A stretch of 64,000 bases of DNA, taken from assembly GCF_000590475.1 (NCBI RefSeq), contig NZ_CP007441.1, positions 2,982,660-3,046,659 of the forward strand, read 5' to 3'. The translations under genes and the position numbers were made by a program. The DNA comes from Stutzerimonas stutzeri (GTDB lineage: Bacteria > Pseudomonadota > Gammaproteobacteria > Pseudomonadales > Pseudomonadaceae). Below the pieces are notes generated by a model. That model was not told the DNA's origin. It ran no database searches and worked only from the letters and a program-made list of their open reading frames with translations. Below are positions 1-7,798 of this stretch, piece by piece (the first letter of the stretch is position 1; every line of letters starts with the position of its first letter).

Positions 1-507
1 CTCGGGTGAGAAACCACCGAACACCACCGAATGAATCGCGCCGATGCGTGCACACGCCAACATCGCCACCGCTACCTCGGGAATCATCGGCATGTAGATA
101 GTGACTACATCCCCCCGATGCACATCCTGGCCACGCAGCGCGTTGGCGAACTTACAGACCTCGTGATGCAGCTCACGATAGGTGATGGTGCGCTGTTCGG
201 ACGGATCGTCTCCCTCCCAGATGATCGCAACTTCGTCACCTCGCGTTTCGAGGTGGCGGTCTAGGCAATTGGCCGATACGTTCAGCGTGCCGTCGGCAAA
301 CCATTTGATATCGACATGATGATCATCGAAGGAGGTCTGTTTGACTCGCGAAAAGGGTTTGATCCAGTCGATGCGCTCCGCCTGCTCGCGCCAGAAGCCG
401 TCAGGATTGACCACCGACTGTTGGTACATGGCTTTGTAGGCGGCCTCGTCGGTCAGCGACCGAGCCGCAACTTCCGGTTTCACGGGGTACAGGGACGCAG
501 CACTCAT
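1..507 (-). CDS. acs: Acetyl-CoA synthetase, N-terminal part (cut by window edge)
   Basis: Reading the minus strand from the ATG at 507 gives 169 codons of an acetyl-coenzyme A synthetase, the AMP-forming enzyme that activates acetate to acetyl-CoA in the cytoplasm. The N-terminus (MSAASLYPVKPEVAARS) and the segments WFADGTLNVSANCLDRHL and GDVVTIYMPMIPEVAVAMLA are typical of Acs. The AMP-binding core and C-terminal domain lie before base 1, so catalytic residues cannot be checked. The gene diverges from the DUF2254 gene across about 255 bp (508-762) that must hold its promoter; I could not pick out a convincing one. Family call is firm; substrate preference (acetate rather than propionate) rests on the N-terminal match only. 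Confidence 0.9.
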   Translation of the reverse strand, partial: MSAASLYPVKPEVAARSLTDEAAYKAMYQQSVVNPDGFWREQAERIDWIKPFSRVKQTSFDDHHVDIKWFADGTLNVSANCLDRHLETRGDEVAIIWEGDDPSEQRTITYRELHHEVCKFANALRGQDVHRGDVVTIYMPMIPEVAVAMLACARIGAIHSVVFGGFSPE

Positions 508-762
508 GGGCAAACTCCTAACTCGTTGGTCTTGTTATCGTTTCGACTAGCGGTGCTTCACAGGCAAACCATACAAATCAATCCAAGCGCTTGGAAGGCT
601 TCAGGTTCGAGCAATGTGAGGTCGAAGCGTTCCGCTAGCTTGCTAGTCGTCGAAAAAACGCCGTTCTCCGTAGAGCATAGACGGTTCGGCCAAGGCGCAC
701 TTCATCTCCCCTCGTGGTCATAAAGATGCCAGGGCCAAAGCCTGCCAGGTTGGTATTCGAGG

Positions 763-2106
763 ATGTCAGATCCAGCGAACATGTTCTTTCGTGTCATTCA
801 ACGCATCAGGGAAAGCATCGCCTTCTACCCGGTGCTGATTCCTGTCTTTTACGTCGTCGTGGCCGTTCTGGTCTGGGCATTCGAGTCGACCTCCCTTGCC
901 ACAGCATTACGCGACGATCTACCACCCGGTCTGGTAGACGCCGATAACAGCCGTGAAATTCTTGGAACACTGATCACCGGCGCCATTTCCCTTACCGTGT
1001 TCAGCTTCTCCATGGTGATGGTCGTGCTCAACGGCGCAGCGTCCCGCCTGTCACCGCGCGTGCTGCCTGGGCTGGTCAGCGACACGCGCAACCAGGTGAT
1101 TCTCGGAATCTACCTGGGCAGCATCGTCTATTTCCTGCTGATGATCGGCACCCTGAACAAGAACGAACCGCAAAGCGTTCCAACGCTCTCTCAGCCGTTG
1201 GCGCTGCTGTTCGGCATGCTGTGCATGGCCCTGTTCGTTGTGTTCATTCGTTCGGTATCACAATCGATTCAGGTCGACTGGATACTCAGTCAGCTCTACA
1301 GCGACGCTTTGGCCAATCTGAACAAGCGCAGGCAGCGGATCGCCGGCATCACCGAGATTCCGGACGCAGCCGATTGGTGGTGCCTGCCTGCAGCTCGGCC
1401 TGGCTACCTGCGCGAGGTGAATGAGCGTCGCCTGGGCAAGATACTGCGCAAACACGACCTGCAGGCCGTGATCCAGGTAGAGCCAGGGTTCTTCTTGATC
1501 GAAGGTCACCCGTTGATCAAGCTCAGCGAGCCCCTGAGCGAAGACGATGCAAGTGACGTACTGGATTGCTTCGATTTCCATGACAGGGAGTTCGCCGGTT
1601 CCAACGTCTCCTACGGCATGCGCCAGATCTCGGAGATAGCGGTCAAGGCCATCAGCCCGGCCATCAACGACCCCGGCACTGCAATGCGGGCGGTCAATCT
1701 GATCGGCGTATTGTTGAAAAGGCTCAGCGGCATACCGCCTTACGACATTGGTTGCATCGACAACAGACGACCTCGCCTCTTTTATCCGCAACCGGATATG
1801 CAGCGTGTGCTGCAGAACGTGATAGCACCGATCCGCATCTACGCCGGCCATGATCCGCAGGTGTTGATCACGCTGTTGCGGTGCCTGAAGAATGCCTTGC
1901 ACGGCGACCCGAGCGAAGCACAGCTCGACGCCTTCCATGAAGAAATCCTCGCCCTGCGCAACGAAGCCGACGCGAAGGTGGAGAACCCGCGCGACCGTCG
2001 GGCGGTGAACGAAGAACTCGAGCGGCTGGCGAAATTCCAGAGCGCACAGACTGCCGTAGCGCTCCTGTCCGTAGATCGGCAGCGTCAGTCGCAAGCCCAG
2101 TCGTGA
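763..2106 (+). CDS. DUF2254 family membrane protein
   Basis: A 447-residue protein matching the DUF2254 family, predicted inner-membrane proteins of unknown function. Four hydrophobic segments are visible near residues 20-40, 67-90, 112-130 and 147-165, followed by a soluble C-terminal half. That half contains SEIAVKAISPAINDPGTAM, typical of the family. The start at 763 has GAGG directly abutting the ATG, which is too close to work well; the ATG at 781 (MFFRVIQRIRES) is an equally likely start. It stands alone between acs and dctP, transcribed divergently from acs and converging on dctP across an inverted repeat. No function is claimed beyond membrane location. Confidence 0.8.
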   Translation: MSDPANMFFRVIQRIRESIAFYPVLIPVFYVVVAVLVWAFESTSLATALRDDLPPGLVDADNSREILGTLITGAISLTVFSFSMVMVVLNGAASRLSPRVLPGLVSDTRNQVILGIYLGSIVYFLLMIGTLNKNEPQSVPTLSQPLALLFGMLCMALFVVFIRSVSQSIQVDWILSQLYSDALANLNKRRQRIAGITEIPDAADWWCLPAARPGYLREVNERRLGKILRKHDLQAVIQVEPGFFLIEGHPLIKLSEPLSEDDASDVLDCFDFHDREFAGSNVSYGMRQISEIAVKAISPAINDPGTAMRAVNLIGVLLKRLSGIPPYDIGCIDNRRPRLFYPQPDMQRVLQNVIAPIRIYAGHDPQVLITLLRCLKNALHGDPSEAQLDAFHEEILALRNEADAKVENPRDRRAVNEELERLAKFQSAQTAVALLSVDRQRQSQAQS

Positions 2107-2146
2107 ACGCCACCTCGCGCCGCTGGGCAAAGCTGTCTTCGTTTCC

Positions 2147-2228
2147 TGTGGAAGGCCCGCCCCGGGGCGAAGCTTATTGTTTTTGAGCGGGCAGAAGGTG
2201 CGCGTTCGCCGCGGGGCGCACCTCCCAC
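2147..2228. repeat. Inverted pair of REP-like palindromes
   Basis: Two imperfect units of a short palindromic family face each other: GTGGAAGGCCCGCCCCGGGG on the plus strand from about 2149, and the complement of GTGGGAGGTGCGCCCCGCGG from 2228 backwards. Single relatives occur at 7745, near 34930 and 34999, and at 39201. The pair lies between two converging genes, where such units often serve as transcript 3' ends. Confidence 0.6.
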
Positions 2229-2272
2229 TAAAGCATTTCGCGCCGGTTTGCGAAGGCGCGTAGCGTTGGAAC

Positions 2273-3274
2273 TTATTCCGCTTGGTTCGCCGCTTCGGCA
2301 GCCTCGATCAGATCGGGGCCGATCTCCGCTTCGAACTTCTTCCAGGCGGGCCGCACAGCATCACGCCAGGCGTCGCGCTGTTCTTCGGTCAGCACCAGGA
2401 TCTCGCTCTTGCCGGTATCGATGATGTTCTGCTTGGCCTTCTCGTTCAGCGCCTCGGCCTGGCGATTCACCTCGGCAGTGACTTCCTCGATGATCTGTTC
2501 GAGCTCGGTCCGCACCGGTGCCGGCAAGCCATTCCAGAACTGGGTATTGGTGATGAGTAGATAGTTGCCGATCCCATGATTGGACTCGGTCATGTACTTC
2601 TGCACTTCGTAATACTTCTGGCTGTAGATGTTCGACCAGGGATTGTCCTGCGCATTGACCACGCCGGTTTGCAGCCCCTGGTAGATCTCGGCGAACGCCA
2701 TCTTGCGCGGCACGGCGCGCAGTGCGGTGTACTGAGCGGCCTGCAGATCCGAAGGCTGCACGCGGAATTTCAGCCCGCGCGCGTCGGCAGGTTCACGCAG
2801 CGGCTTGTTGGCGGTGAACTGACGCATGCCGTTGAGCCAGTAGGCCAGCCCGGTGATGCCCTTGTCTTCCATGGACTTGAGCATCGCCTTGCCCTTGTCC
2901 GATTGCTGGAAACGTTGCGCCGCCGCCACGTCATCGAACAGGAACATCAGATCGAACAGCTGCAATTGCTTGGTGTACTGCTCCAGCTTTGACGGCGCCG
3001 GTGCGAGCATCTGGACTTCGTTGAGCAGCAGCGCTTCCATCTCCTTGCCGTCGCCGTACAGCGAAGAGTTGGGGTAAACCTGCACCTCGACCTGGTCCGG
3101 CAGTCGCTCTTCGACCAGCTTTTTGAACATCAGCGCACCCTGCCCCTTGGGTGTGCTGTCGGCGGTAATGTGGGAGAACTTGATCAGAATCGGATCGGCC
3201 GCCTGAGCGGCGAATACGCTGAACAAGGCCGACGCGGCGAGCAAATGGGTGATACCACGGGTGAGTCGTGCCAT
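2273..3274 (-). CDS. dctP: TRAP transporter substrate-binding protein, DctP type
   Basis: A 333-residue periplasmic receptor of the TRAP family (DctP/TAXI fold), closely resembling Pseudomonas C4-dicarboxylate DctP. I chose the ATG at 3274 because it gives a clean signal peptide (MARLTRGITHLLAASALFSVFAAQA, cut before ADP) and has GGAG seven bases upstream; the open frame extends further up without these signs. Family hallmarks include KFSHITADSTPKGQGA, the ligand-binding PLREPADARGLKFRVQPS segment and QGLQTGVVNAQDNPWSN. The membrane partners DctQ and DctM are not next to it, so it is an orphan receptor here. It sits downstream of the LysR gene on the same strand, with a TTCG-N7-CGAA palindrome in between. 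The ligand is unknown; a carboxylate handled by the adjacent CoA-transferase is plausible. Confidence 0.85.
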   Translation of the reverse strand: MARLTRGITHLLAASALFSVFAAQAADPILIKFSHITADSTPKGQGALMFKKLVEERLPDQVEVQVYPNSSLYGDGKEMEALLLNEVQMLAPAPSKLEQYTKQLQLFDLMFLFDDVAAAQRFQQSDKGKAMLKSMEDKGITGLAYWLNGMRQFTANKPLREPADARGLKFRVQPSDLQAAQYTALRAVPRKMAFAEIYQGLQTGVVNAQDNPWSNIYSQKYYEVQKYMTESNHGIGNYLLITNTQFWNGLPAPVRTELEQIIEEVTAEVNRQAEALNEKAKQNIIDTGKSEILVLTEEQRDAWRDAVRPAWKKFEAEIGPDLIEAAEAANQAE

Positions 3275-3371
3275 GGAGAAGCTCCGTTTTGTAGTTGTGT
3301 GAGCCATGTAGCTGACCCGAACTCTAGCCGTCACCGTTTCCCACTGACATTCATATTTGAGCAAGCAAGCC

Positions 3372-3386
3372 TTCGCTCCTCGCGAA
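3372..3386. promoter_or_regulatory. Candidate LysR operator (TTCG-N7-CGAA), copy 1
   Basis: TTCGCTCCTCGCGAA lies about 98 bp upstream of dctP. It matches in spacing the two palindromes upstream of the CoA-transferase at 4335 and 4397. It is extended by GCC/GGC arms to a 7-bp stem, so it could also act as a weak hairpin after the LysR gene, though no T-run follows. Confidence 0.45.
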
Positions 3387-3421
3387 GGCATCTACGAAAC
3401 CATGCGGAGTTCAGCCTGTTT

Positions 3422-4321
3422 TCAGCGATTGCCTTCGCGAGTGGTGAGGTGCTCCAGCAACTGTCGCGCGGTGACCGAGAGGCTTTCCAGGCTGCGCACG
3501 CCAATTTTCAGTTCGCGTCGTGCCCAGGGATCTACGAGGGGAATGATCGCGACATCCAGCGCCGGCAAATAATTGCGCACCACCTGCTCTGGCAGAACCC
3601 CAATGCCCATGCCGGTGTGAATCATCCGGCAGATCGCCTCGAAGCTGCGCACCTGAATCCGCAATCGCAAGGGCATGCCCATCTGTTGGGCCGATTGATG
3701 CAGCAACACATGCAAGGAGGCGTCCTGCTGCAGACCGATGAAATCGAAGCCGGCGGCATCGCGCAGCGCAATGCTCTTCAGCGCCGCCAAGGGGTGCTCC
3801 CGTGGCGTGACCAGCACGAGCGAGTCCTCGCGATAGCCGAACACTTGAAGATCCTCGGCCGGCATGTGACCCGCGAAGACACCGATGTCGGTCAACCCTT
3901 CCCGCAGGGCGCGCAGCGTATCGTTGCTGACTCGCTCCTCCAGATCGATCTTCACTTCCGGATGCAGGCGCGCAAAGGCGCTCAGGTCTTCAGGCAGAAA
4001 CTCGATCACCGATGATGTATTGGCATGAATGCGCACATGCCCCTTCACGCCTTGGCTGAACTCGCTGAGGTCGGCATCCATCTGCTGCAAACCGTCGAGC
4101 AGATTGCGCGCGTGATGCAGCAATGCATGGCCGGCCGGCGTCAGCTCCACGCCTTTGGGTTGGCGGTACAACAGGCTGACACCGAGCTGGCCTTCCAGGT
4201 CGCTGATACGCTTGCTGACAGCCGCGAGGGCCAAGTGCTCACGCTCCGCTGCGCGAGTCAGGCTGCGCTCGTCGGCAACGGCAACGAAGAGGCGCAGGGT
4301 AACGAAATCGACACGCCGCAT
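3422..4321 (-). CDS. LysR family transcriptional regulator
   Basis: A 299-residue LysR-type regulator. Residues about 1-60 form the winged helix-turn-helix (FVTLRLFVAVADERSLTRAA, then LALAAVSKRISDLEGQLGV). The remainder is a LysR substrate-binding domain with the usual GHVRIHANTS opening of its first lobe. The start ATG at 4321 places the helix-turn-helix at the canonical position. The gene is divergent from the CoA-transferase across 174 bp carrying two TTCG-N7-CGAA palindromes, the classical layout in which a LysR protein controls itself and the divergent operon. It probably senses the substrate or a CoA ester of the pathway; the ligand cannot be read from sequence. Confidence 0.9.
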   Translation of the reverse strand: MRRVDFVTLRLFVAVADERSLTRAAEREHLALAAVSKRISDLEGQLGVSLLYRQPKGVELTPAGHALLHHARNLLDGLQQMDADLSEFSQGVKGHVRIHANTSSVIEFLPEDLSAFARLHPEVKIDLEERVSNDTLRALREGLTDIGVFAGHMPAEDLQVFGYREDSLVLVTPREHPLAALKSIALRDAAGFDFIGLQQDASLHVLLHQSAQQMGMPLRLRIQVRSFEAICRMIHTGMGIGVLPEQVVRNYLPALDVAIIPLVDPWARRELKIGVRSLESLSVTARQLLEHLTTREGNR

Positions 4322-4334
4322 GGTTGACTCCGTA

Positions 4335-4349
4335 TTCGCAACTGACGAA
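4335..4349. promoter_or_regulatory. Candidate LysR operator (TTCG-N7-CGAA), copy 2
   Basis: TTCGCAACTGACGAA, 14 bp upstream of the LysR start codon and inside the divergent region. It contains the T-N11-A pattern of LysR sites and shares CTGACGAA with the copy at 4397. The centre-to-centre distance to that copy is 62 bp, about six helical turns. Confidence 0.55.
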
Positions 4350-4396
4350 GCGATCACCATAAACCCGCACGCCCAGAAAGGCACCAGCAAGTTGCC

Positions 4397-4411
4397 TTCG
4401 TGGCTGACGAA
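4397..4411. promoter_or_regulatory. Candidate LysR operator (TTCG-N7-CGAA), copy 3
   Basis: TTCGTGGCTGACGAA, 85 bp upstream of the CoA-transferase start. The ten bases ACGAAACCAT that begin inside this site recur at 3394-3403 beside copy 1, which strengthens the link between the two control regions. Confidence 0.55.
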
Positions 4412-4495
4412 ACCATCCTTGGCTATTCAGCAATTGTCCGCTGCGCGGCGCTCGGTCATCCTCCGTACATGAATCGACCCGGCACAGGTGTGGTG

Positions 4496-5698
4496 ATGAA
4501 CAAACAAAATGAAACCAGCTTGCCGTTGCAAGGCCTCAAGGTCATCGAGATGGGCCAGCTGATCGCCGGCCCCTTCGCCAGCAAGATGCTCGGTGAATTT
4601 GGCGCCGAAGTGATCAAGATCGAGCCGCCACGGGTTGGTGACCCACTGCGCAAATGGCGCAAACTCAAGGACGGCACCTCGCTCTGGTGGCACGTGCAGT
4701 CACGCAACAAGCAATCCGTCACGCTCGATCTGAAGGCCTCCGAAGGTCAGCAGATCGTCCGTCAACTGGTCGCCGAGGCCGATGTGCTGGTGGAAAACTT
4801 TCGCCCTGGCACGCTCGAAGCCTGGGGCCTGGGCTGGGACGAACTGTCGAAGCTCAACCCGCGCCTGATCATGCTGCGTATTTCCGGCTACGGTCAGACC
4901 GGCCCCTATCGCGACCTGCCCGGCTTCGGCGTGATCGGCGAGGCCATGGGCGGGTTGCGTCACCTGTCCGGCTATCCGGGCCAGCCACCGGTACGCGTGG
5001 GCATCAGCATCGGTGATTCGCTGTCGTCGCTGTACGGCGTCATCGGCGTGCTGCTCGCCTTGCAGGAGCGCAACCGCAGCGGCAAGGGCCAGGAAATCGA
5101 CGTCGCGCTTTACGAGTCGGTGTTCGCCATGATGGAAAGCCTGGTGCCTGAATACGATGCCTTCGGCTATGTGCGCGAGCCGGCCGGCAGCGCCTTGCCC
5201 GGCATCACGCCGTCCAACTCCTACCTGTGCAGCGACGGCGCCTACGTGCTGATCGCCGGCAATGGCGACAGCATCTACAAACGATTGATGACCCTGATGG
5301 GGCGCCAGGACTTGGCCGACGACCCGCGTTTCGCGCATAACGATGGCCGCGCGCAGCACGCCGAGCTGATCGACGCCGCGATTGGCGAATGGACCGTGCA
5401 GCACAGCCGCGACGAAGTGATCGAGGCGTTGAAAGAAGCCCGCGTTCCGGCCGGCTACCCCTACACCGCCGCCGACATCGTCAAGGATCCGCACTACCTG
5501 GCGCGACAGATGATTGAGCAGGTAGAGACCTTCGCCGGGCCGCTCAAGGTCCCGGGCGTGCTTCCCAAACTCAGCCGCACGCCCGGCCGCATCGGTGCCG
5601 GCGGTCCGCAGCTGGGTGAGCACACCGAAGATGTACTGGCCGGGCTCGGCTTGACCGAAGAGCAGCGCCAGGGGCTGCGTGAACGGGGAATCATCTGA
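4496..5698 (+). CDS. CaiB/BaiF family III CoA-transferase
   Basis: A 400-residue family III (formyl-CoA transferase/CaiB-BaiF) CoA-transferase that moves CoA between carboxylic acids. The fold signatures are present: LKVIEMGQLIAGPFASKMLG at residues 14-33, GAEVIKIEPP, ENFRPGTLEAWGLGW at 100-114, and the probable catalytic Asp174 in GISIGDSLSSLYG. I chose the ATG at 4496 because the mature family begins just after it; an ATG at 4469 is possible. It is followed 230 bp later, same strand, by an HMG-CoA-lyase-like gene and is divergent from a LysR gene. That combination suggests activation of a branched carboxylate (for example 3-hydroxy-3-methylglutarate or a relative) with succinyl-CoA or acetyl-CoA as donor, then retro-Claisen cleavage. 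Substrate is inference. Confidence 0.88.
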   Translation: MNKQNETSLPLQGLKVIEMGQLIAGPFASKMLGEFGAEVIKIEPPRVGDPLRKWRKLKDGTSLWWHVQSRNKQSVTLDLKASEGQQIVRQLVAEADVLVENFRPGTLEAWGLGWDELSKLNPRLIMLRISGYGQTGPYRDLPGFGVIGEAMGGLRHLSGYPGQPPVRVGISIGDSLSSLYGVIGVLLALQERNRSGKGQEIDVALYESVFAMMESLVPEYDAFGYVREPAGSALPGITPSNSYLCSDGAYVLIAGNGDSIYKRLMTLMGRQDLADDPRFAHNDGRAQHAELIDAAIGEWTVQHSRDEVIEALKEARVPAGYPYTAADIVKDPHYLARQMIEQVETFAGPLKVPGVLPKLSRTPGRIGAGGPQLGEHTEDVLAGLGLTEEQRQGLRERGII

Positions 5699-5711
5699 GC
5701 GCTGCGGCCTT

Positions 5712-5786
5712 CGTAGGGTGGATGCGCTTTTCTCATCCACCGCGACACCGGTTAGCGGTGGATGGGTGGAGCGCCATGCACCCTAC
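5712..5786. repeat. GTAGGGTGGAT palindromic intergenic repeat
   Basis: The segment begins CGTAGGGTGGATGCGCTTTT and ends with the complementary GGTGGA...CACCCTAC, giving a roughly 75-bp imperfect palindrome with an inner CATCCACCGC/GCGGTGGATG stem. The same family appears at 32705-32790 and, with GTGGGCTTCAGCCCAC arms, at 37419-37500. It fills most of the gap between the CoA-transferase and lyase genes. Confidence 0.7.
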
Positions 5787-5928
5787 AGACTGCCAGGAGA
5801 TCCGCTTCTTCCAACAAAAGCAGCTCGGTACGAATCCGCTCTTTGATTTTTTCTGTCGGAGCCCCTCAAAGCGAACTTTTGGCTCCTACCTCCTCAACAA
5901 CGCAGCGCCTGCCTGACCGGAGACATCC

Positions 5929-6867
5929 ATGACCAAACGCCTCTACATTCAAGACGTCGCGACACGCGACGGCTTCCAGATCGAACCCAACTTCATCCCA
6001 ACTGAAGACAAAATCACGCTGATCGACAGCCTCTCCGACACCGGGCTGGCAAAAATAGAGGTCACGTCCTTCACCTCGCCAAAGGCCATCCCGAACCTGC
6101 GCGACGCCGAAGAAGTAATGCGCGGTATCCGCCGCGTAGCAGGCGTCGAATACACCGTACTTGTACCCAACGTGAAGGGATGCGAGCGCGCACTTTCCTG
6201 TGACGTCGACGAGATCAACCTGGTGATGTCTGCCAGCGACACGCACGGCCTGGCTAATTTGCGGATGACACCCGAGCAATCACTGGTGCAGTTCCGCGAG
6301 ATCATCGAGGTGACGCGCGGCAGCGACGTGTTCATAAACGCCTCACTATCGACCACCTTCGGCTGCCCATTCGAAGGTGAGATCCCCGAACCACGCGTGT
6401 ATGAACTGGTGCAGCGCCTGTTGGATATCGGCGTTCAAGGCGTCACCCTTTGCGACACCACCGGCATGGCCGATCCGGCCCAGGTCGAACGCATCTGCCG
6501 CCACGCGGTGACCCAATGGCCCGAAGCGGTGTTCACCGCGCACTTCCACAACACTCGAGGAATGGGACTGGCTAACGCCCTGGCCGCACTGAACGCCGGC
6601 ATCGACCGCTTCGACGCCTCCCTCGGCGGACTCGGCGGTTGCCCCTACGCACCCGGCGCCAGCGGCAACATCTGCACCGAGGACCTGGTGCACATGTTCC
6701 AGCGCATGGGCCTGGATACAGGCGTCGATCTCGACAAACTGCTGCAGTGCGCTGCCAGCCTGCCCGAACTGGTCGGGCATGAAGTGCCAGGTGCCGTGCT
6801 CAAGGCCGGTAAAGCGGACCGTCAGTACCCGAAGCCGAAGTGGATGGAACAGGAAGCCGCCCGATAG
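5929..6867 (+). CDS. Hydroxymethylglutaryl-CoA lyase family enzyme
   Basis: A 312-residue TIM-barrel enzyme of the HMG-CoA lyase family (DRE-TIM metallolyase relatives), which cleaves 3-hydroxy-3-methylglutaryl-CoA to acetyl-CoA and acetoacetate. Visible family residues are Arg13-Asp14 in VATRDGFQ, the metal-binding His205/His207 in AHFHNTRGMG, and the flexible-loop cysteine Cys238 in GLGGCPYAPGASGN. GGAG lies six bases before the ATG at 5929. It follows the family III CoA-transferase on the same strand. In leucine degradation this lyase usually sits with liu genes; here it does not, so a role in breaking down an exogenous 3-hydroxy-3-methyl dicarboxylate (or a citramalyl-CoA-like ester) is as likely as leucine catabolism. 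Confidence 0.88.
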   Translation: MTKRLYIQDVATRDGFQIEPNFIPTEDKITLIDSLSDTGLAKIEVTSFTSPKAIPNLRDAEEVMRGIRRVAGVEYTVLVPNVKGCERALSCDVDEINLVMSASDTHGLANLRMTPEQSLVQFREIIEVTRGSDVFINASLSTTFGCPFEGEIPEPRVYELVQRLLDIGVQGVTLCDTTGMADPAQVERICRHAVTQWPEAVFTAHFHNTRGMGLANALAALNAGIDRFDASLGGLGGCPYAPGASGNICTEDLVHMFQRMGLDTGVDLDKLLQCAASLPELVGHEVPGAVLKAGKADRQYPKPKWMEQEAAR

Positions 6868-6921
6868 GCCCTGCCGGCAGAGACGTTGTAGCATTTGCCG
6901 ACTCGACCTAGGGCTTCGCTA

Positions 6922-7344
6922 ATGGACAACATCGACGTGCACTGGCAGCGGCGCCTGAGCAGCTTCCATAAGGTTCTGTTACAGCTCGATGGAGCGATAG
7001 AGCTCATGCAGCAGCGCGAACTATCGAAACTGGAAAAACAAGGCGTCATCCAGCGCTTCGAATATTGCTATGAACTTGGCTGGAATACGCTGAAAGACTT
7101 TCTCGTCTGGCAGGGCATCGACGGCATCGTGGGCTCCCGCGACACCATTCGAGAAGCGTTCAGCCAAGGGCTCATCGGCGATGGTCATGCCTGGATGCAA
7201 ATGCTCACGGACCGAAACCGTACTTCTCACACATACAATGAAGAAACGGCCGAGGCGATCCTGGCCAATATCCGATTGCAGCACCACACTCTACTCAAGA
7301 AACTTGAGAACACGATGCGCAGCAGGGCCGAGCTAACCCCATGA
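6922..7344 (+). CDS. hepT: HepT/HI0074-family HEPN protein, probable toxin of a type VII TA pair
   Basis: A 140-residue alpha-helical protein of the HI0074 group (nucleotidyltransferase substrate-binding protein, HEPN superfamily). The ribonuclease-type motif R-x4-H-x-Y is intact: Arg98, His103 and Tyr105 in DRNRTSHTYNEETAE. In characterised HepT-MntA systems this RNase toxin is silenced when the partner nucleotidyltransferase attaches AMP to the motif tyrosine. The gene overlaps the partner mntA by four bases (ATGA), so the two are translationally coupled. The start at 6922 was preferred over an upstream codon because the family begins with a short N-terminus. It lies between the catabolic module and the polysaccharide locus, a common position for accessory genes. 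Toxicity is inferred from the motif. Confidence 0.82.
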   Translation: MDNIDVHWQRRLSSFHKVLLQLDGAIELMQQRELSKLEKQGVIQRFEYCYELGWNTLKDFLVWQGIDGIVGSRDTIREAFSQGLIGDGHAWMQMLTDRNRTSHTYNEETAEAILANIRLQHHTLLKKLENTMRSRAELTP

Positions 7345-7658
7345 CGCTGGAGAACGTCGGTTTATCCGAAAAAGATGTCCAATCTATCCGTGACACCCTT
7401 CGACGTTTTCCCAACATTAGCGAAGCGATCCTTTACGGCTCCCGCGCGAAAGGAAACTACCGCCCCGGCTCTGATATCGACTTGACCCTCAAGGGCGATG
7501 AACTCACACACCACGAGCTACTCGACATCGAGCTGGCACTGGATGACCTGCTCCTGCCCTACAAGATCGATTTATCCTTACATCACCAGCTCGACAACCC
7601 GCAGCTACTTGATCACATCGCCAGAGTCGGAAGGATGTTTTACAGGGCAACGGACTAA
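7341..7658 (+). CDS. mntA: MntA-type minimal nucleotidyltransferase, probable antitoxin
   Basis: A 105-residue minimal nucleotidyltransferase (MNT, DNA polymerase beta superfamily). The signature G-S-x10-D-x-D is complete: Gly33-Ser34 in LYGSRAKGNY and Asp45/Asp47 in GSDIDL, with a likely third acidic residue in YKIDLSL. In type VII toxin-antitoxin systems the MntA protein adenylylates the HEPN toxin HepT and so neutralises it. It starts inside the end of hepT (ATGA overlap). A REP-like repeat follows its stop. Alternative reading: a housekeeping MNT/HEPN pair of the HI0073/HI0074 type with no toxicity; the intact HEPN motif argues for a TA pair. Confidence 0.85.
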   Translation: MTLENVGLSEKDVQSIRDTLRRFPNISEAILYGSRAKGNYRPGSDIDLTLKGDELTHHELLDIELALDDLLLPYKIDLSLHHQLDNPQLLDHIARVGRMFYRATD

Positions 7659-7744
7659 CGCACCCCTTCGATCAAGCGCTTCACCTGAAATCGTACCGGG
7701 TATGTATCACTTAGCCTCGCGATAGCACGCCACACGGCTGCTCT

Positions 7745-7770
7745 TGTGGGAGTCGCGCCCCGCGGCGAAT
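7745..7770 (+). repeat. REP-like palindrome
   Basis: TGTGGGAGTCGCGCCCCGCG followed by GCGAAT is a unit of the same short palindromic family as at 2147-2228. It lies between mntA and the converging wbpM gene. Confidence 0.55.
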
Positions 7771-7798
7771 TCAGGCGCGAGCCGGTGCAAAGATATAA

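Noticed and set aside
3370..3388. Hairpin GCCTTCG/CGAAGGC as the LysR gene terminator
   Set aside because: No T-run follows on the minus strand, and the core matches two palindromes in the divergent promoter; an operator fits better, though both roles are possible.
4700..5740. 346-codon minus-strand open frame opposite the CoA-transferase
   Set aside because: It lies wholly antisense to a well-supported enzyme and shows no family motif; it is a product of high-GC codon bias.
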